Notes under the pieces: generated by a model | What the model was told of the DNA's origin: nothing | Database searches by the model: none | Seen by the model: the letters and a program-made list of their open reading frames with translations, nothing else | Assembly: GCA_025453525.1 (NCBI GenBank) | Contig: JALOQD010000061.1 | Span: forward strand, 1 to 33,229 | Origin: Myxococcota bacterium | Lineage (GTDB): Bacteria > Myxococcota_A > Polyangia > JAAYKL01 | Reading direction: 5' to 3' | Length of the DNA: 33,229 bases | In this document: piece by piece, positions 1 through 6,691 of the stretch | Numbering within the stretch: position 1 is the first letter of the stretch | Layout: every line of letters starts with the position of its first letter | Position numbers and translations under genes: made by a program

Positions 1-86
1 CTGTGCCTGCTTCACGAGCTGACGTGCTCATCCCGAAAGTAGTCTTGGAGTGGGTGGGGTGTGGCCGCCAAAACGGAAGGATGGAC

Positions 87-464
87 TCAGGGCTCCCTGT
101 CACTCCAGCGCTGTCGGCCTGCGGTGACAAGGGGCAGGAACAACGGTCCGACGAGCGCAAACGACCCCACAGAGACGCCCTCCTCGCGCAGCGCATCCAC
201 GCCAAAGGCGAGCACCGCCCACACGACACACGCTGCCACTATCGCGTAGAGCGGCAGCATCAGTTTCCACAGTGGCGTGCGCGGATGACGCCACGGGGCG
301 AAAATCGCCACGACCACCGCCGCAACCGTGGCGAGCCCGAGCCCTGCACAGCCGGCCATGTTTTTTCGTTGAAACAGGAACACAATCGAGAGCACGACGA
401 CCCAGAGGAACGCGCCGCTCCAGCCTCCGATCCAACCTATCTTCTCGCCTGTGCGGTTCGCCAT
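87..464 (-). CDS. Small polytopic membrane protein, function unknown
   Basis: A 125-residue protein that I cannot assign to a family. After a short polar start (MANRTGEKIG) it shows three to four hydrophobic segments, around residues 14-32, 38-55, 66-88 and 97-113, with a basic stretch (WRHPRTPLWK) between the second and third, as in a small inner-membrane protein. The chosen ATG (464-462) has a GGGGAG motif just upstream; a longer in-frame reading upstream has no start as good. The reading frame stays open on this strand far upstream, but that extension has no membrane or domain character and overlaps genes on the other strand. It is transcribed away from the lipoprotein genes that begin at 732. 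No partner gene lies next to it on the same strand inside the window. Confidence 0.7.
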   Translation of the reverse strand: MANRTGEKIGWIGGWSGAFLWVVVLSIVFLFQRKNMAGCAGLGLATVAAVVVAIFAPWRHPRTPLWKLMLPLYAIVAACVVWAVLAFGVDALREEGVSVGSFALVGPLFLPLVTAGRQRWSDREP

Positions 465-731
465 GGCATCTCCCCAATTAAAAGAATCACTATTCTTGAT
501 AGCCCCAAAGCCCCCGGCTGCAACGCGGGATGCCTCGCTCCAAGCTTTCACGAGGCACACCCGCTGCGCGCCGGGGGCTTTTTCAGCCTCATTGGTGGTC
601 GCGACAGCGGCCATGCGCGTTTGCTCGAGCGAACGGCGCCCTGTGCGCGGGCCTCGAGTTGACGTGCTTCCAACATGGTCGTGACTCCATCCTTGTGCTC
701 GGTCGATGGACTCGGGTAGAGTCGGCCGGCT
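465..731. promoter_or_regulatory. Intergenic region between divergent genes
   Basis: This 267-bp gap separates the start of the minus-strand membrane protein (464) from the start of the plus-strand lipoprotein (732), so promoters for both directions should lie here. The dominant structure is the hairpin at 507-583. The part from 584 to 731 has no convincing sigma-70 boxes and no credible reading frame. I infer regulatory content from position only. Confidence 0.4.
507..583 (+). terminator. Strong hairpin with 3' T-tract, intrinsic-terminator-like
   Basis: AAAGCCCCCGGC (507-518) is perfectly complementary to GCCGGGGGCTTT (570-581). Inside it, GCGGG (525-529) pairs with CCCGC (560-564) and TGCCTCG (531-537) with CGAGGCA (551-557). 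The right arm runs into TTTTT (579-583), so on the plus strand this has the form of a rho-independent terminator with an unusually long, interrupted stem. It lies between two divergent genes, where no upstream plus-strand gene needs terminating, so its role is unclear. Confidence 0.6.
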
Positions 732-1016
732 ATGCGAATGGCTTGGCTCACGTTCATCCTGTCGTGTTGCGCCGGAGGCTGTCTGCTGCCTGGAGGCATG
801 GGCCAAGGGCCTTCTCCCCGCAGCGCCGCGAGTGCCCCCCAGGATGCCTCTCTCGAGCAGGCCGAAGCGATCCTCGCCCACGCTCGCGCCTTGGAAGCGC
901 AGGCCCTCGAGGTGACGATGCTCGCGCAGACACTGGAGGCAGAGGCAGCGGCTCTGGCGCTCGAAGAGGTCTCTTCCTGCGCGATGGGGCCAAACCCGAG
1001 GCTGCGGAGACGATAG
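732..1016 (+). CDS. Short putative lipoprotein with Ala/Glu/Leu-rich helical body
   Basis: A 94-residue protein that starts with a hydrophobic N-terminus containing several cysteines (FILSCCAGGC), where either the LSC or the AGGC position could serve as a lipobox. After about residue 38 the sequence is rich in Ala, Glu and Leu in a heptad-like pattern (for example EQAEAILAHARALEAQAL), which suggests an alpha-helix or coiled coil. No family is recognised. A second in-frame ATG lies two codons downstream (738). The Shine-Dalgarno signal is weak. The stop (1014-1016) is two bases before the GTG start of the next lipoprotein gene, so the two are almost certainly co-transcribed, and both proteins share the same plan: lipid anchor followed by helical body. 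Confidence 0.65.
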   Translation: MRMAWLTFILSCCAGGCLLPGGMGQGPSPRSAASAPQDASLEQAEAILAHARALEAQALEVTMLAQTLEAEAAALALEEVSSCAMGPNPRLRRR

Positions 1017-1018
1017 TC

Positions 1019-1603
1019 GTGAAACAGGCCATGGGCATCGCGCTGTGCGCAACTCTTTGGCAAGGCTGTTTCGCTGTGCAGCTGGGCGCTCCAAAGACCG
1101 CGGGCGAGGATCGCGCCCACGGAGATGTCGAACAGGTGCTCGACAACGCAAAGCAGGCGTTGGAACAGGCAAAGCAGCGCCTCTTGCAGGCAGAGGAGCG
1201 ACATGCCCGAGCCCTCGAACAACGAGACCTCGCCCGGGAGCGTTCAGCCTCGAGGTTGGCGCGCATGGAGCTGTGGAACAAGGCCCGAGAGGCTGGCCAA
1301 AGGGCCAGAACAGACGACGTCCCGAGGACGGGAACGAACGCCGAGCTCCTCGCTCGCAAGGGGCGCCTCGTGGCCTGGAGTCAGGAGATGTTGAAGCTGA
1401 AGGCCGATGCGCGATACGCCGCGAGCCACGGAAGAGATTGCTGCGTGGATCTGCACGGTCTCGACCTCGCGCTCGATAGCCTCGAGAAGAGAGCGCCCAC
1501 AAACGATCCCGATCTCGTGCTCGAGCGCCTCTTGGACGTCGCCGAGACCCTGTATCAAGAGATGGCGACCTGTCTGCCATCGGAGGAGCGCGCTGCCCAA
1601 TGA
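1019..1603 (+). CDS. Putative lipoprotein with long coiled-coil region
   Basis: A 194-residue protein starting at GTG 1019, chosen because GGAGA (1006-1010) sits eight bases upstream; ATG 1031 is the alternative (190 aa). The N-terminus (MGIALCATLWQGC) ends in a plausible lipidation cysteine. Residues of roughly 35-90 are strongly heptad-like and rich in Gln, Glu, Lys and Arg (DNAKQALEQAKQRLLQAEER), predicting a coiled coil. The C-terminal third contains a second helical stretch. No family is recognised. Its stop overlaps the start of the MBL hydrolase by four bases (ATGA at 1600-1603), so translation is probably coupled. A periplasmic or outer-membrane scaffold is possible, but that is inference. 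Confidence 0.7.
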   Translation: MKQAMGIALCATLWQGCFAVQLGAPKTAGEDRAHGDVEQVLDNAKQALEQAKQRLLQAEERHARALEQRDLARERSASRLARMELWNKAREAGQRARTDDVPRTGTNAELLARKGRLVAWSQEMLKLKADARYAASHGRDCCVDLHGLDLALDSLEKRAPTNDPDLVLERLLDVAETLYQEMATCLPSEERAAQ

Positions 1604-2601
1604 CCGCAAAACCCGATTGGATCGAACCCCTCGAGCTGTCGATGACCGCCACGCTGGGCAAGGTCAACGTGTATCTCATTCGAGGGCAGGGGGATGCGGC
1701 CCTGGTGGACACTGGGATGAACGACGCGACGAGTCGGGCAGACCTTGAGCGTGCGCTCGCAAACGCAGGTCTGCGGCTCGACGATATCGGTACGGTGGTG
1801 TGCACCCATCATCACGCCGATCACGCTGGGCTCGGCGCCACCTTTCGCGCTCTGGGTGCGAAGGTGCTCATGTCCGAGGCAGATGCCCGCTCCTTGTCGC
1901 TGTTTTTCGAAAGTCCAGAGCTCGACGAGTCTCGTGCGACATTCTATGGCAAGCACGAGGTGCCTAAAGATTTTTCCAGCCGCGTCAATGCCATGTTTCC
2001 GCTCTTTCGCAGAATGGCGGAGCGCTTCGAGCCCACGGAGCTCCTCTGCGATGGACAGAAACTGGCGCTGGGCGGTCATCCTTTCGAGGTCGTGCTGACG
2101 CCAGGCCACACCATGGGGCATGTGTGCTTGCGCTCGGAAGAACAGCCCTTCGTCGTCACCGGCGATTGCGTGCTCGCCGAGCATGGCACCCATGTGTCCA
2201 TGCGTCCGGAGATGCAAGGCCTCGACCCCGTGGGCGCCTTTTTCGACTCCCTCGACAAGCTCGCGCGCATGGGCATCGAGCTGGGACTGCCCGGTCATGG
2301 CCCTTTTGTGACCGCCCTTGCCGAGCGATGCGGACAGCTGCGCGGAATTCACGAGGCGCGACTGAGGCATTTGCGGGACGTTCTGACCGACGTGCCTCTC
2401 AGCGCCTTCGAAATCAGTGAGCAAATCATGGGACCGCGCCCCAAGGTTTTTGCCATCTGGCTCGCCCTGTCGCAGACGCTTGGCTACCTCGGGTACTTGA
2501 GCGCCCGGAAGCTGGTGCGGGAGGACATCGCCCCGGATGGCCGGGTTCGGTATGCGCGGGTTACTTCCGGCTCGCTAGGAACAACTTGCCCATTTTTGTG
2601 A
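1600..2601 (+). CDS. MBL-fold metallohydrolase with C-terminal winged-helix-like domain
   Basis: A 333-residue metallo-beta-lactamase-superfamily hydrolase. The di-metal signature is visible: THHHADH at residues 69-75 (ligands H70, H72, D74, H75), GHT at 169-171 (H170), GDC at 188-190 (D189) and a final H233 in LPGHG. This is the glyoxalase-II/LACTB2-like arrangement. The C-terminal 85 residues or so are helical and resemble the small winged-helix module that follows many LACTB2-type MBL domains. No signal peptide is seen, so it is probably cytoplasmic. The substrate cannot be told from sequence; thioesters and nucleic acids are both known in this superfamily. It starts inside the stop codon of the upstream lipoprotein gene. 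Its 3' end overlaps the convergent flavodoxin/SCP2 gene by 41 bp. Confidence 0.9.
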   Translation: MTAKPDWIEPLELSMTATLGKVNVYLIRGQGDAALVDTGMNDATSRADLERALANAGLRLDDIGTVVCTHHHADHAGLGATFRALGAKVLMSEADARSLSLFFESPELDESRATFYGKHEVPKDFSSRVNAMFPLFRRMAERFEPTELLCDGQKLALGGHPFEVVLTPGHTMGHVCLRSEEQPFVVTGDCVLAEHGTHVSMRPEMQGLDPVGAFFDSLDKLARMGIELGLPGHGPFVTALAERCGQLRGIHEARLRHLRDVLTDVPLSAFEISEQIMGPRPKVFAIWLALSQTLGYLGYLSARKLVREDIAPDGRVRYARVTSGSLGTTCPFL

Positions 2602-3682
2602 AGAGCTGTCGATTTCCGCTGACCGTGATGAGTTTCTGGGCATAGGCCATGCGCATATCGATCTTGCGGAGCAGCACGTCGGCCATGAGCTCGGAGCTGG
2701 TGGAAATGGTTAACGTCGCGGGGGTTCCCGTGTCTGGCACAGCGTGGCATTGACCCTCTGCGATCCGCAAAACGTATCGGTCTGGGTCAGCACCCGCGAG
2801 CTCGAACCGAATGTCTGCTCGCAGCGCGCTATCAAAAGTCGAATCGTAGCTCGACGCCAGCTCTTGGATCAGGATCCGCATGTCGCGGCTGGCGAGATAA
2901 CACAGCTCGCGGCGTTGTGCTGGGCCGAGCCCTTGCTCCTGTGCGATCTTCCAGTAGGTGGCGAAGTGAGAGTCCATGATCTCTTGGCTTTTTGTCAGAG
3001 GCTGGCTCGCTTGTTCTTCGCACTGCTGCGTCACGCGGCCGTCGTGCACCAACTGTGCTCCAGCGTCTTCGAACGCTGCGTGCACACGCCGATGCAGGGT
3101 CGGGTAGCTGCCTTGAAAATCGAGGAGAAAGGTCTCGGGTCGGAGCAGGATGCCTGCTGGCTCGAGGTTGAGCGCATCTGCCACGAGCAAGAAGCTACTG
3201 CGCACGCCATCGAAAATGCGCTTGTCGCGATGGGCGCCGGTGCAGATGAGCACGACGGGTCGCCGGCGCAAAAGGGCGCTCGGGCGGTTCATGGTCAGGC
3301 CTGTGAAAGAGCCGACCGCCGCGCTGGGCTCTGTCAAAGGGAGGAGCCTTTCGAAAAACCGTTTGAGGCTCGCGGCAATGCCGAAGAAATAAAGAGGGGT
3401 GGAGAAGACGACCGCATCTGCGTCGAGCAGCGCAGCGCGCGCCTCGGACATGTCATCCTCGGGCAGCGCGCACTGCCCTCGATGTGTGGGATTCCAGCAG
3501 CCGTAGCACCCGCGGCATTCAGCGATCTTCATTTGTGGCAGCCGCACGATCCTGCACTGACCACCGGCTTTTTGCACTCCGGCGCAGAAGTCGTCTTCGA
3601 GCTCGCGGGTAAATCCGCTGGGGCGCGGGGCTGATGAAAAGACCGTGATTCGAGCGTTTGGCGATTGAGATTCTTCCATCAT
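2561..3682 (-). CDS. Flavodoxin-fold (NADPH-dependent FMN reductase-like) protein fused to an SCP2 domain
   Basis: A 373-residue two-domain protein. Residues of about 11-190 look like a flavodoxin-fold FMN reductase of the iron-sulfur-flavoprotein type: an N-terminal beta strand followed by SSAPRPSGFT, a cysteine cluster C56-x2-C59-x2-C62-x8-C71, and DAVVFSTPLYFFGIAASLKR, the usual 'P-Y-x-G' flavin loop with a helix. The spacing resembles the CX2CX2CX4-7C cluster motif of Isf proteins, with one extra residue in the last gap. Residues of about 275-373 match the sterol-carrier-protein-2 pattern (IRFELAG, LRIAEG, then TVSGNRQLFTKMGKLF). SCP2 domains bind lipids or acyl chains, so a redox enzyme acting on a hydrophobic substrate is a reasonable guess. 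No signal peptide is present. The start is one of two tandem ATGs and has only a weak ribosome-binding site. Confidence 0.85.
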   Translation of the reverse strand: MMEESQSPNARITVFSSAPRPSGFTRELEDDFCAGVQKAGGQCRIVRLPQMKIAECRGCYGCWNPTHRGQCALPEDDMSEARAALLDADAVVFSTPLYFFGIAASLKRFFERLLPLTEPSAAVGSFTGLTMNRPSALLRRRPVVLICTGAHRDKRIFDGVRSSFLLVADALNLEPAGILLRPETFLLDFQGSYPTLHRRVHAAFEDAGAQLVHDGRVTQQCEEQASQPLTKSQEIMDSHFATYWKIAQEQGLGPAQRRELCYLASRDMRILIQELASSYDSTFDSALRADIRFELAGADPDRYVLRIAEGQCHAVPDTGTPATLTISTSSELMADVLLRKIDMRMAYAQKLITVSGNRQLFTKMGKLFLASRK

Positions 3683-3839
3683 GTTCTTTTTTATGAGGCG
3701 ATTGACTCGCTTTTTTTGCCCGTCATCGGCCTTCTTTGCTTTTGTAAGGGGCCACTAGCACAAAAAAAGTTCTAGACAAACTAAGAACGATAGGCAAAAA
3801 TCTTCTCGCAACTTCGCGTTCGTTCCAAGGAGGACCGTT
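3683..3839. promoter_or_regulatory. AT-rich divergent promoter region
   Basis: This 157-bp gap lies between the divergent flavodoxin/SCP2 and Gly-Glu lipoprotein genes and is clearly richer in A and T than its flanks, including a run of seven A near 3763-3769. It ends in a strong Shine-Dalgarno sequence, AAGGAGG (3827-3833), six bases before the lipoprotein ATG. I could not pick out a confident -35/-10 pair on either strand. Confidence 0.45.
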
Positions 3840-4115
3840 ATGAGCAACCGACTAATGTGGATTTTGGCGACCGTATTGTGCGTTTTGTGGCTCGTCCCCC
3901 TGGGATGTGGTGGCGAAGACACCAATTCCCGCCCGGAAGACACCACGCAAGGCGAGGGCGAGGGCGGCGAAGGTGAGGGCGGCGAGGGTGAGGGCGGAGG
4001 TGAGGGCGGCGAGGGTGAGGGCGACGGCGGCGAAGGTGAGGGCGACGGCGGCGAAGGTGAGGGCGAGGGCGGCTATAAGAAAATGTGGAAGTGCATCACC
4101 TGCAGCGGGAAATAA
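3840..4115 (+). CDS. Short lipoprotein with acidic Gly-Glu stalk and C-terminal CxxC
   Basis: A 91-residue lipoprotein. Residues 5-22 are hydrophobic and end in VPLGC with C23 as the lipidation site. After a polar linker comes a 41-residue tract made almost only of Gly and Glu with two Asp (38-78), then a short basic tail with WKCITC. The Gly-Glu tract is probably a flexible, highly acidic spacer holding the tail away from the membrane. The tail has a CxxC pair but no following His, so it is not a c-type haem site as written. A strong AAGGAGG precedes the ATG. The layout (lipobox GCGG, short linker, Gly-Glu tract, Cys-containing tail) mirrors the cytochrome-like lipoprotein at 5423-5890, so the two may be related in origin or function. 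Confidence 0.85.
   Translation: MSNRLMWILATVLCVLWLVPLGCGGEDTNSRPEDTTQGEGEGGEGEGGEGEGGGEGGEGEGDGGEGEGDGGEGEGEGGYKKMWKCITCSGK
3951..4073 (+). repeat. Gly-Glu coding low-complexity repeat
   Basis: This stretch encodes residues 38-78 of the lipoprotein as irregular units such as GEGEGG, GEGEGDGG and GGEGG. Codons alternate between GGC, GGT or GGA and GAG or GAA, so the DNA is a purine-rich tandem repeat on the plus strand and prone to slippage. Confidence 0.9.
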
Positions 4116-4186
4116 TTCCAACGGCGCACCGTGCCACGTGCGCGCGCATTTCCCCCAGCGTGAACCTTTTTAGGATTTTGCCCTAG

Positions 4187-5413
4187 ATGGCCCTGCGGTC
4201 CTCTCTGGCAGTCACCGTGGTGGCTTTGTGTCTGTGCGCAAGCGCCATTGTGCGTTCTGAGGACAGGCAATCCTCTGCGTACCGTTTTTTGACCGCCTGC
4301 GATGTGACACCGGTTCGCGCGAGCACTCGGTTCGGTTCTCCGGTCATCGCCATTTTGGGGGTTGGGGCTGTCGGCTCGTTTCGGCCAGTGGATGAGAACC
4401 GAGGGTGCGAGCCGGGTTGGTATGAGCGCTCGTCAGGCGGTTTTGTCTGCGGAAAACATCTTGCAAGGGCCGCGGGCAGCACTCCGATGGTCGCTCCCAA
4501 GGACGATCCGCAGAAGATCGAGGGGCTGCTCTCTTTCTTGGTGCCGCGCTTTGGCCCGCGGCTCTTCGAGTCAGCCGCCATGGCCAAAGACGGCAACGCC
4601 ATGCTTCGACTGCGCAGGGGCTCCGTGGTGCGCGCCGCGGGTCCGGCATTTCGCAGCCATGGCAGGCAGTTTGTTCGGAACCGCGCGGGCTTCTATGTCG
4701 AAGCCGAGCACCTCGAGCTTCTTTCCAGCGCCGAGAAAAGCCTAGGGTTTGTCATTGGACCTTCGACGCCGCCGCCTTTTGGCGTCGTGACAGGGACGAA
4801 GGTGAAGGTGCGATCTTCGCCTGACATTGGGGCAGCGGAGATTGAGAGCCTACCCCGTTGGTCGTGGATCGCCTCTCGGTCTCTGCCTCCAGAACCTGAA
4901 GCGACCGCGGCACCAGGGTGGGTGAGCCTTCCTGGCGGCGGGTATGTCGAACAAGGGCAGCTGTCGGTGTTCCGCGAGCCTGCGCACCCCTCGAGCCTTG
5001 GCCCACAGGAGCGCTGGATCGCCATCGACCTTCAAGAGCAGTTGGCCGTCGCGTACGAGGGGGCGATCCCGGTGCGGATCATGCCGTGTTCCACCGGAAA
5101 AGCGGGAAACACGCCCAAAGGCGAGTACCGCATCGAGCTCAAGAAGCGGGTGCACACCATGCGCCTCCTCATGGGTCAGGTGCGCGTGGAAGACGTGCCT
5201 TGGGTGATGTTCTTCGACCGCAAACAGGCCCTGGCCGTTCACACCTCCTATTGGCACGACGACTTCGGCGTGCCTCGGAGCCATGGTTGCGTGAACTTGC
5301 CAGAGCACGACGCGAAATGGGTCTACGAGTGGACCTTGCCCCTTCCTGCGGTGGAAGACTCCGAGACCCTGGCGGTGCCTGGGGCATTGACCAGCCGGGT
5401 CGTCATTTTCTAG
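4187..5413 (+). CDS. Secreted L,D-transpeptidase (YkuD domain) with SH3-like N-terminal region
   Basis: A 408-residue exported protein. The N-terminus (LAVTVVALCLCASAIVRS) is a Sec signal peptide. Residues of about 40-270 contain SH3b-like modules (for example GTKVKVRSSPDIGAAEIESL), which usually bind the cell wall. The YkuD catalytic domain spans about 277-408: WIAIDLQEQLAV, STGKAGNTPKGEY, then H352-T-S-Y-W-H357 and SHGCVN with catalytic C368. Such enzymes make 3-3 peptidoglycan cross-links or attach proteins to peptidoglycan through an L,D-transpeptidation step. The protein is therefore probably periplasmic. ATG 4187 is the best start; AGG at 4172-4174 is a weak and distant ribosome-binding site. 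It sits between two Gly-Glu-stalk lipoproteins, and its stop is nine bases from that of the convergent cytochrome gene. Confidence 0.92.
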   Translation: MALRSSLAVTVVALCLCASAIVRSEDRQSSAYRFLTACDVTPVRASTRFGSPVIAILGVGAVGSFRPVDENRGCEPGWYERSSGGFVCGKHLARAAGSTPMVAPKDDPQKIEGLLSFLVPRFGPRLFESAAMAKDGNAMLRLRRGSVVRAAGPAFRSHGRQFVRNRAGFYVEAEHLELLSSAEKSLGFVIGPSTPPPFGVVTGTKVKVRSSPDIGAAEIESLPRWSWIASRSLPPEPEATAAPGWVSLPGGGYVEQGQLSVFREPAHPSSLGPQERWIAIDLQEQLAVAYEGAIPVRIMPCSTGKAGNTPKGEYRIELKKRVHTMRLLMGQVRVEDVPWVMFFDRKQALAVHTSYWHDDFGVPRSHGCVNLPEHDAKWVYEWTLPLPAVEDSETLAVPGALTSRVVIF

Positions 5414-5422
5414 CGCGTTTTT

Positions 5423-5890
5423 TTAGTGGCAGATCTTGCAGGAGTCCGGGCTGGGAAAGTCGTTCTTGGGCGTATGGCCTGTGGGGCTGGGATGGCAGCT
5501 GCAGCCTTTTTGATTTCCATGGTCACCCTTGTCCGTGGCGCCGTTGGTGCCGTGGCACTCGGTGCAGTCCGCGGGCTTCATTCCAGCATTGTGCTTGTCG
5601 AGCTCATGGCAAGAAGAGGCCAGGCATGAGGGCTTTTTCCAACCCGTGTGCCCGTCGTCGAGAACGGAAGGTTCGGCTGAGCTCGTGTCCTCGCTCGTGT
5701 CCACGGTGTTGGAATCGGTCGCTTCGCCCTCGCCCTCTCCTTCGCCCTCGCCCTCTCCTTCTCCTTCTCCTTCTCCTTCACCCTCGCCTTCGCCAGTGGT
5801 CGTTTCAGTATCCTGGTCCGAAGGCGAGGCGCCTCCGCATCCGAACATGAACAGACCGAGCAAAAGAGCCATGATCGCGATGAACCTCAT
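5423..5890 (-). CDS. Lipoprotein with (Gly-Glu)12 stalk and four c-type haem-like motifs
   Basis: A 155-residue lipoprotein. Residues 1-17 are a short hydrophobic signal ending in FMFGC with C18 as lipidation site. Twelve consecutive Gly-Glu dipeptides follow (33-56), then a Ser/Thr/Asp-rich linker and a small Cys/His-rich domain (85-155). That domain contains C89-x4-CH95, C109-x2-CH113, C130-x-CH133 and C151-x2-CH155; the protein ends exactly on the last His. The CxxxxCH...CxxCH spacing recalls the Geobacter-type CxxxxCH/CxxCH cytochrome family. Four other His (81, 100, 124, 139) could be distal haem ligands. A multihaem electron-transfer role outside the inner membrane is likely, though the CxCH motif is unusual. 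GAGGAGG precedes the ATG. Confidence 0.82.
   Translation of the reverse strand: MRFIAIMALLLGLFMFGCGGASPSDQDTETTTGEGEGEGEGEGEGEGEGEGEGEGEATDSNTVDTSEDTSSAEPSVLDDGHTGWKKPSCLASSCHELDKHNAGMKPADCTECHGTNGATDKGDHGNQKGCSCHPSPTGHTPKNDFPSPDSCKICH
5723..5794 (-). repeat. (Gly-Glu)12 coding repeat
   Basis: Seventy-two bases encode twelve perfect Gly-Glu dipeptides. On the plus strand the DNA is a pyrimidine-rich repeat of TTC/CTC and TCC/GCC triplets, so copy number could vary by slippage. Confidence 0.9.
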
Positions 5891-6048
5891 GTTGCCTCCT
5901 CGTTGCCTTCGAGCCCAAAAGTCGAAGTGCTCTGCGCGTGTGCCACTCCTAGGGCGCCCTGACGAAACACGATTTTTTATGTTTTAGATTAGGAAGCGAA
6001 AGCCTGTCACGGCGAATAAAACCGGATTCCATAGTGAACTTAAGCGCC

Positions 6049-6079
6049 CGCCGCAAAAATACTTCCCAGAATTGCGGCG
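6049..6079. repeat. 8-bp inverted repeat (hairpin or operator)
   Basis: CGCCGCAA (6049-6056) is perfectly repeated in inverse as TTGCGGCG (6072-6079), with a 15-base spacer. There is no T-tract on either side, so it does not look like a terminator. It lies about 160 bp upstream of the cytochrome lipoprotein start. Confidence 0.4.
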
Positions 6080-6413
6080 TCGAGTCGCCCGTTCGGCAAG
6101 GCGCGATGGAATGCGTTTTCAAAAGTGGTTTTAACGCAGCGAGACCGCCGTTCCGCTTCACTCCTGAAATGCATACATCAAAGCAAAGGGGTATCCATTT
6201 GTTTAATTATGCTTTGTGGCACGTTCTAAACATCGGCCTCTCACGTCGCGATATCCATCTCCAGACAGCTCACTGCAATGCAAAGATAGAAAATATGCCT
6301 GGTGTCAAATAGCCCTTGACTATGCTCTGGAGGTTGAGTTCTTATGCGGTGGAATCAAGGGATCAATTGCTCATAATACGGGGTCCCTGAGACGAATGGC
6401 TGTTGTATAAACT

Positions 6414-6428
6414 CATTCATTATGAATG
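6414..6428. repeat. 15-bp palindrome, possible operator
   Basis: CATTCATTATGAATG is a perfect palindrome around a central T (6421). Size and AT content fit a dimeric repressor or activator site. It lies about 265 bp upstream of the RHS start. No regulator can be assigned. Confidence 0.35.
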
Positions 6429-6691
6429 GGCGATAGTTCTTGGTGAGACGGTGATCGGCATGAAACTTATTGATATTATATCGGGACTTTCGAGCGCCAG
6501 TGGGTTCGTTCCGCGCAGGTTTCTCCGCTTTGAATATGTCGTTTGGGCTGGAGTCTGCGCTCCCTGCCACGCTCTCGGCACAAAAGAAAACCATCGATTC
6601 GTTCGCAGCATTGAGCTTGCGGTGAGACAGAGCTTGTATCGTTCGGCGCCAACCAGTGTGAGCGCCTCCGACATCGATAGGGGATGAGAAA

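Larger units (their letters stand above)
5891..6691. promoter_or_regulatory. 801-bp gene-free divergent intergenic region with inverted repeats
   Basis: No reading frame on either strand here has a credible protein: short candidates lack composition bias, domains or ribosome-binding sites. The region is AT-richer than its flanks; by my count 25 of 60 bases in 6181-6240 and 29 of 60 in 6301-6360 are G or C. It must carry promoters for the cytochrome lipoprotein (leftward) and the RHS gene (rightward). Two inverted repeats stand out, at 6049-6079 and 6414-6428. TTGACT at 6316-6321 is a possible -35 box, but no good -10 follows. The RHS start has GGGGA (6680-6684) seven bases upstream. Confidence 0.5.

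Noticed and set aside
15-676. Similar strings CGAGCTGACGTGCT (15-28) and CGAGTTGACGTGCT (655-668) that could be direct repeats of an insertion
   Set aside because: The match is short and imperfect, the flanks do not match and the sequence between them does not look like a mobile element.
87-1805. A very long open frame on the minus strand that extends far upstream of the small membrane protein
   Set aside because: Upstream of residue 1 of the membrane protein the translation is Arg/Ser/Pro-rich shadow sequence opposite two lipoprotein genes and the MBL gene with clear signals. Only 87-464 has coding character.
4124-4143. GCGCAC/GTGCGC hairpin after the first Gly-Glu lipoprotein
   Set aside because: The stem is only six bases and no T-tract follows; it is too weak to call a terminator.
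6420-6687. Open frames in both directions just before the RHS gene
   Set aside because: No start signals, no recognisable domain, and composition of random translation; better read as untranslated leader.
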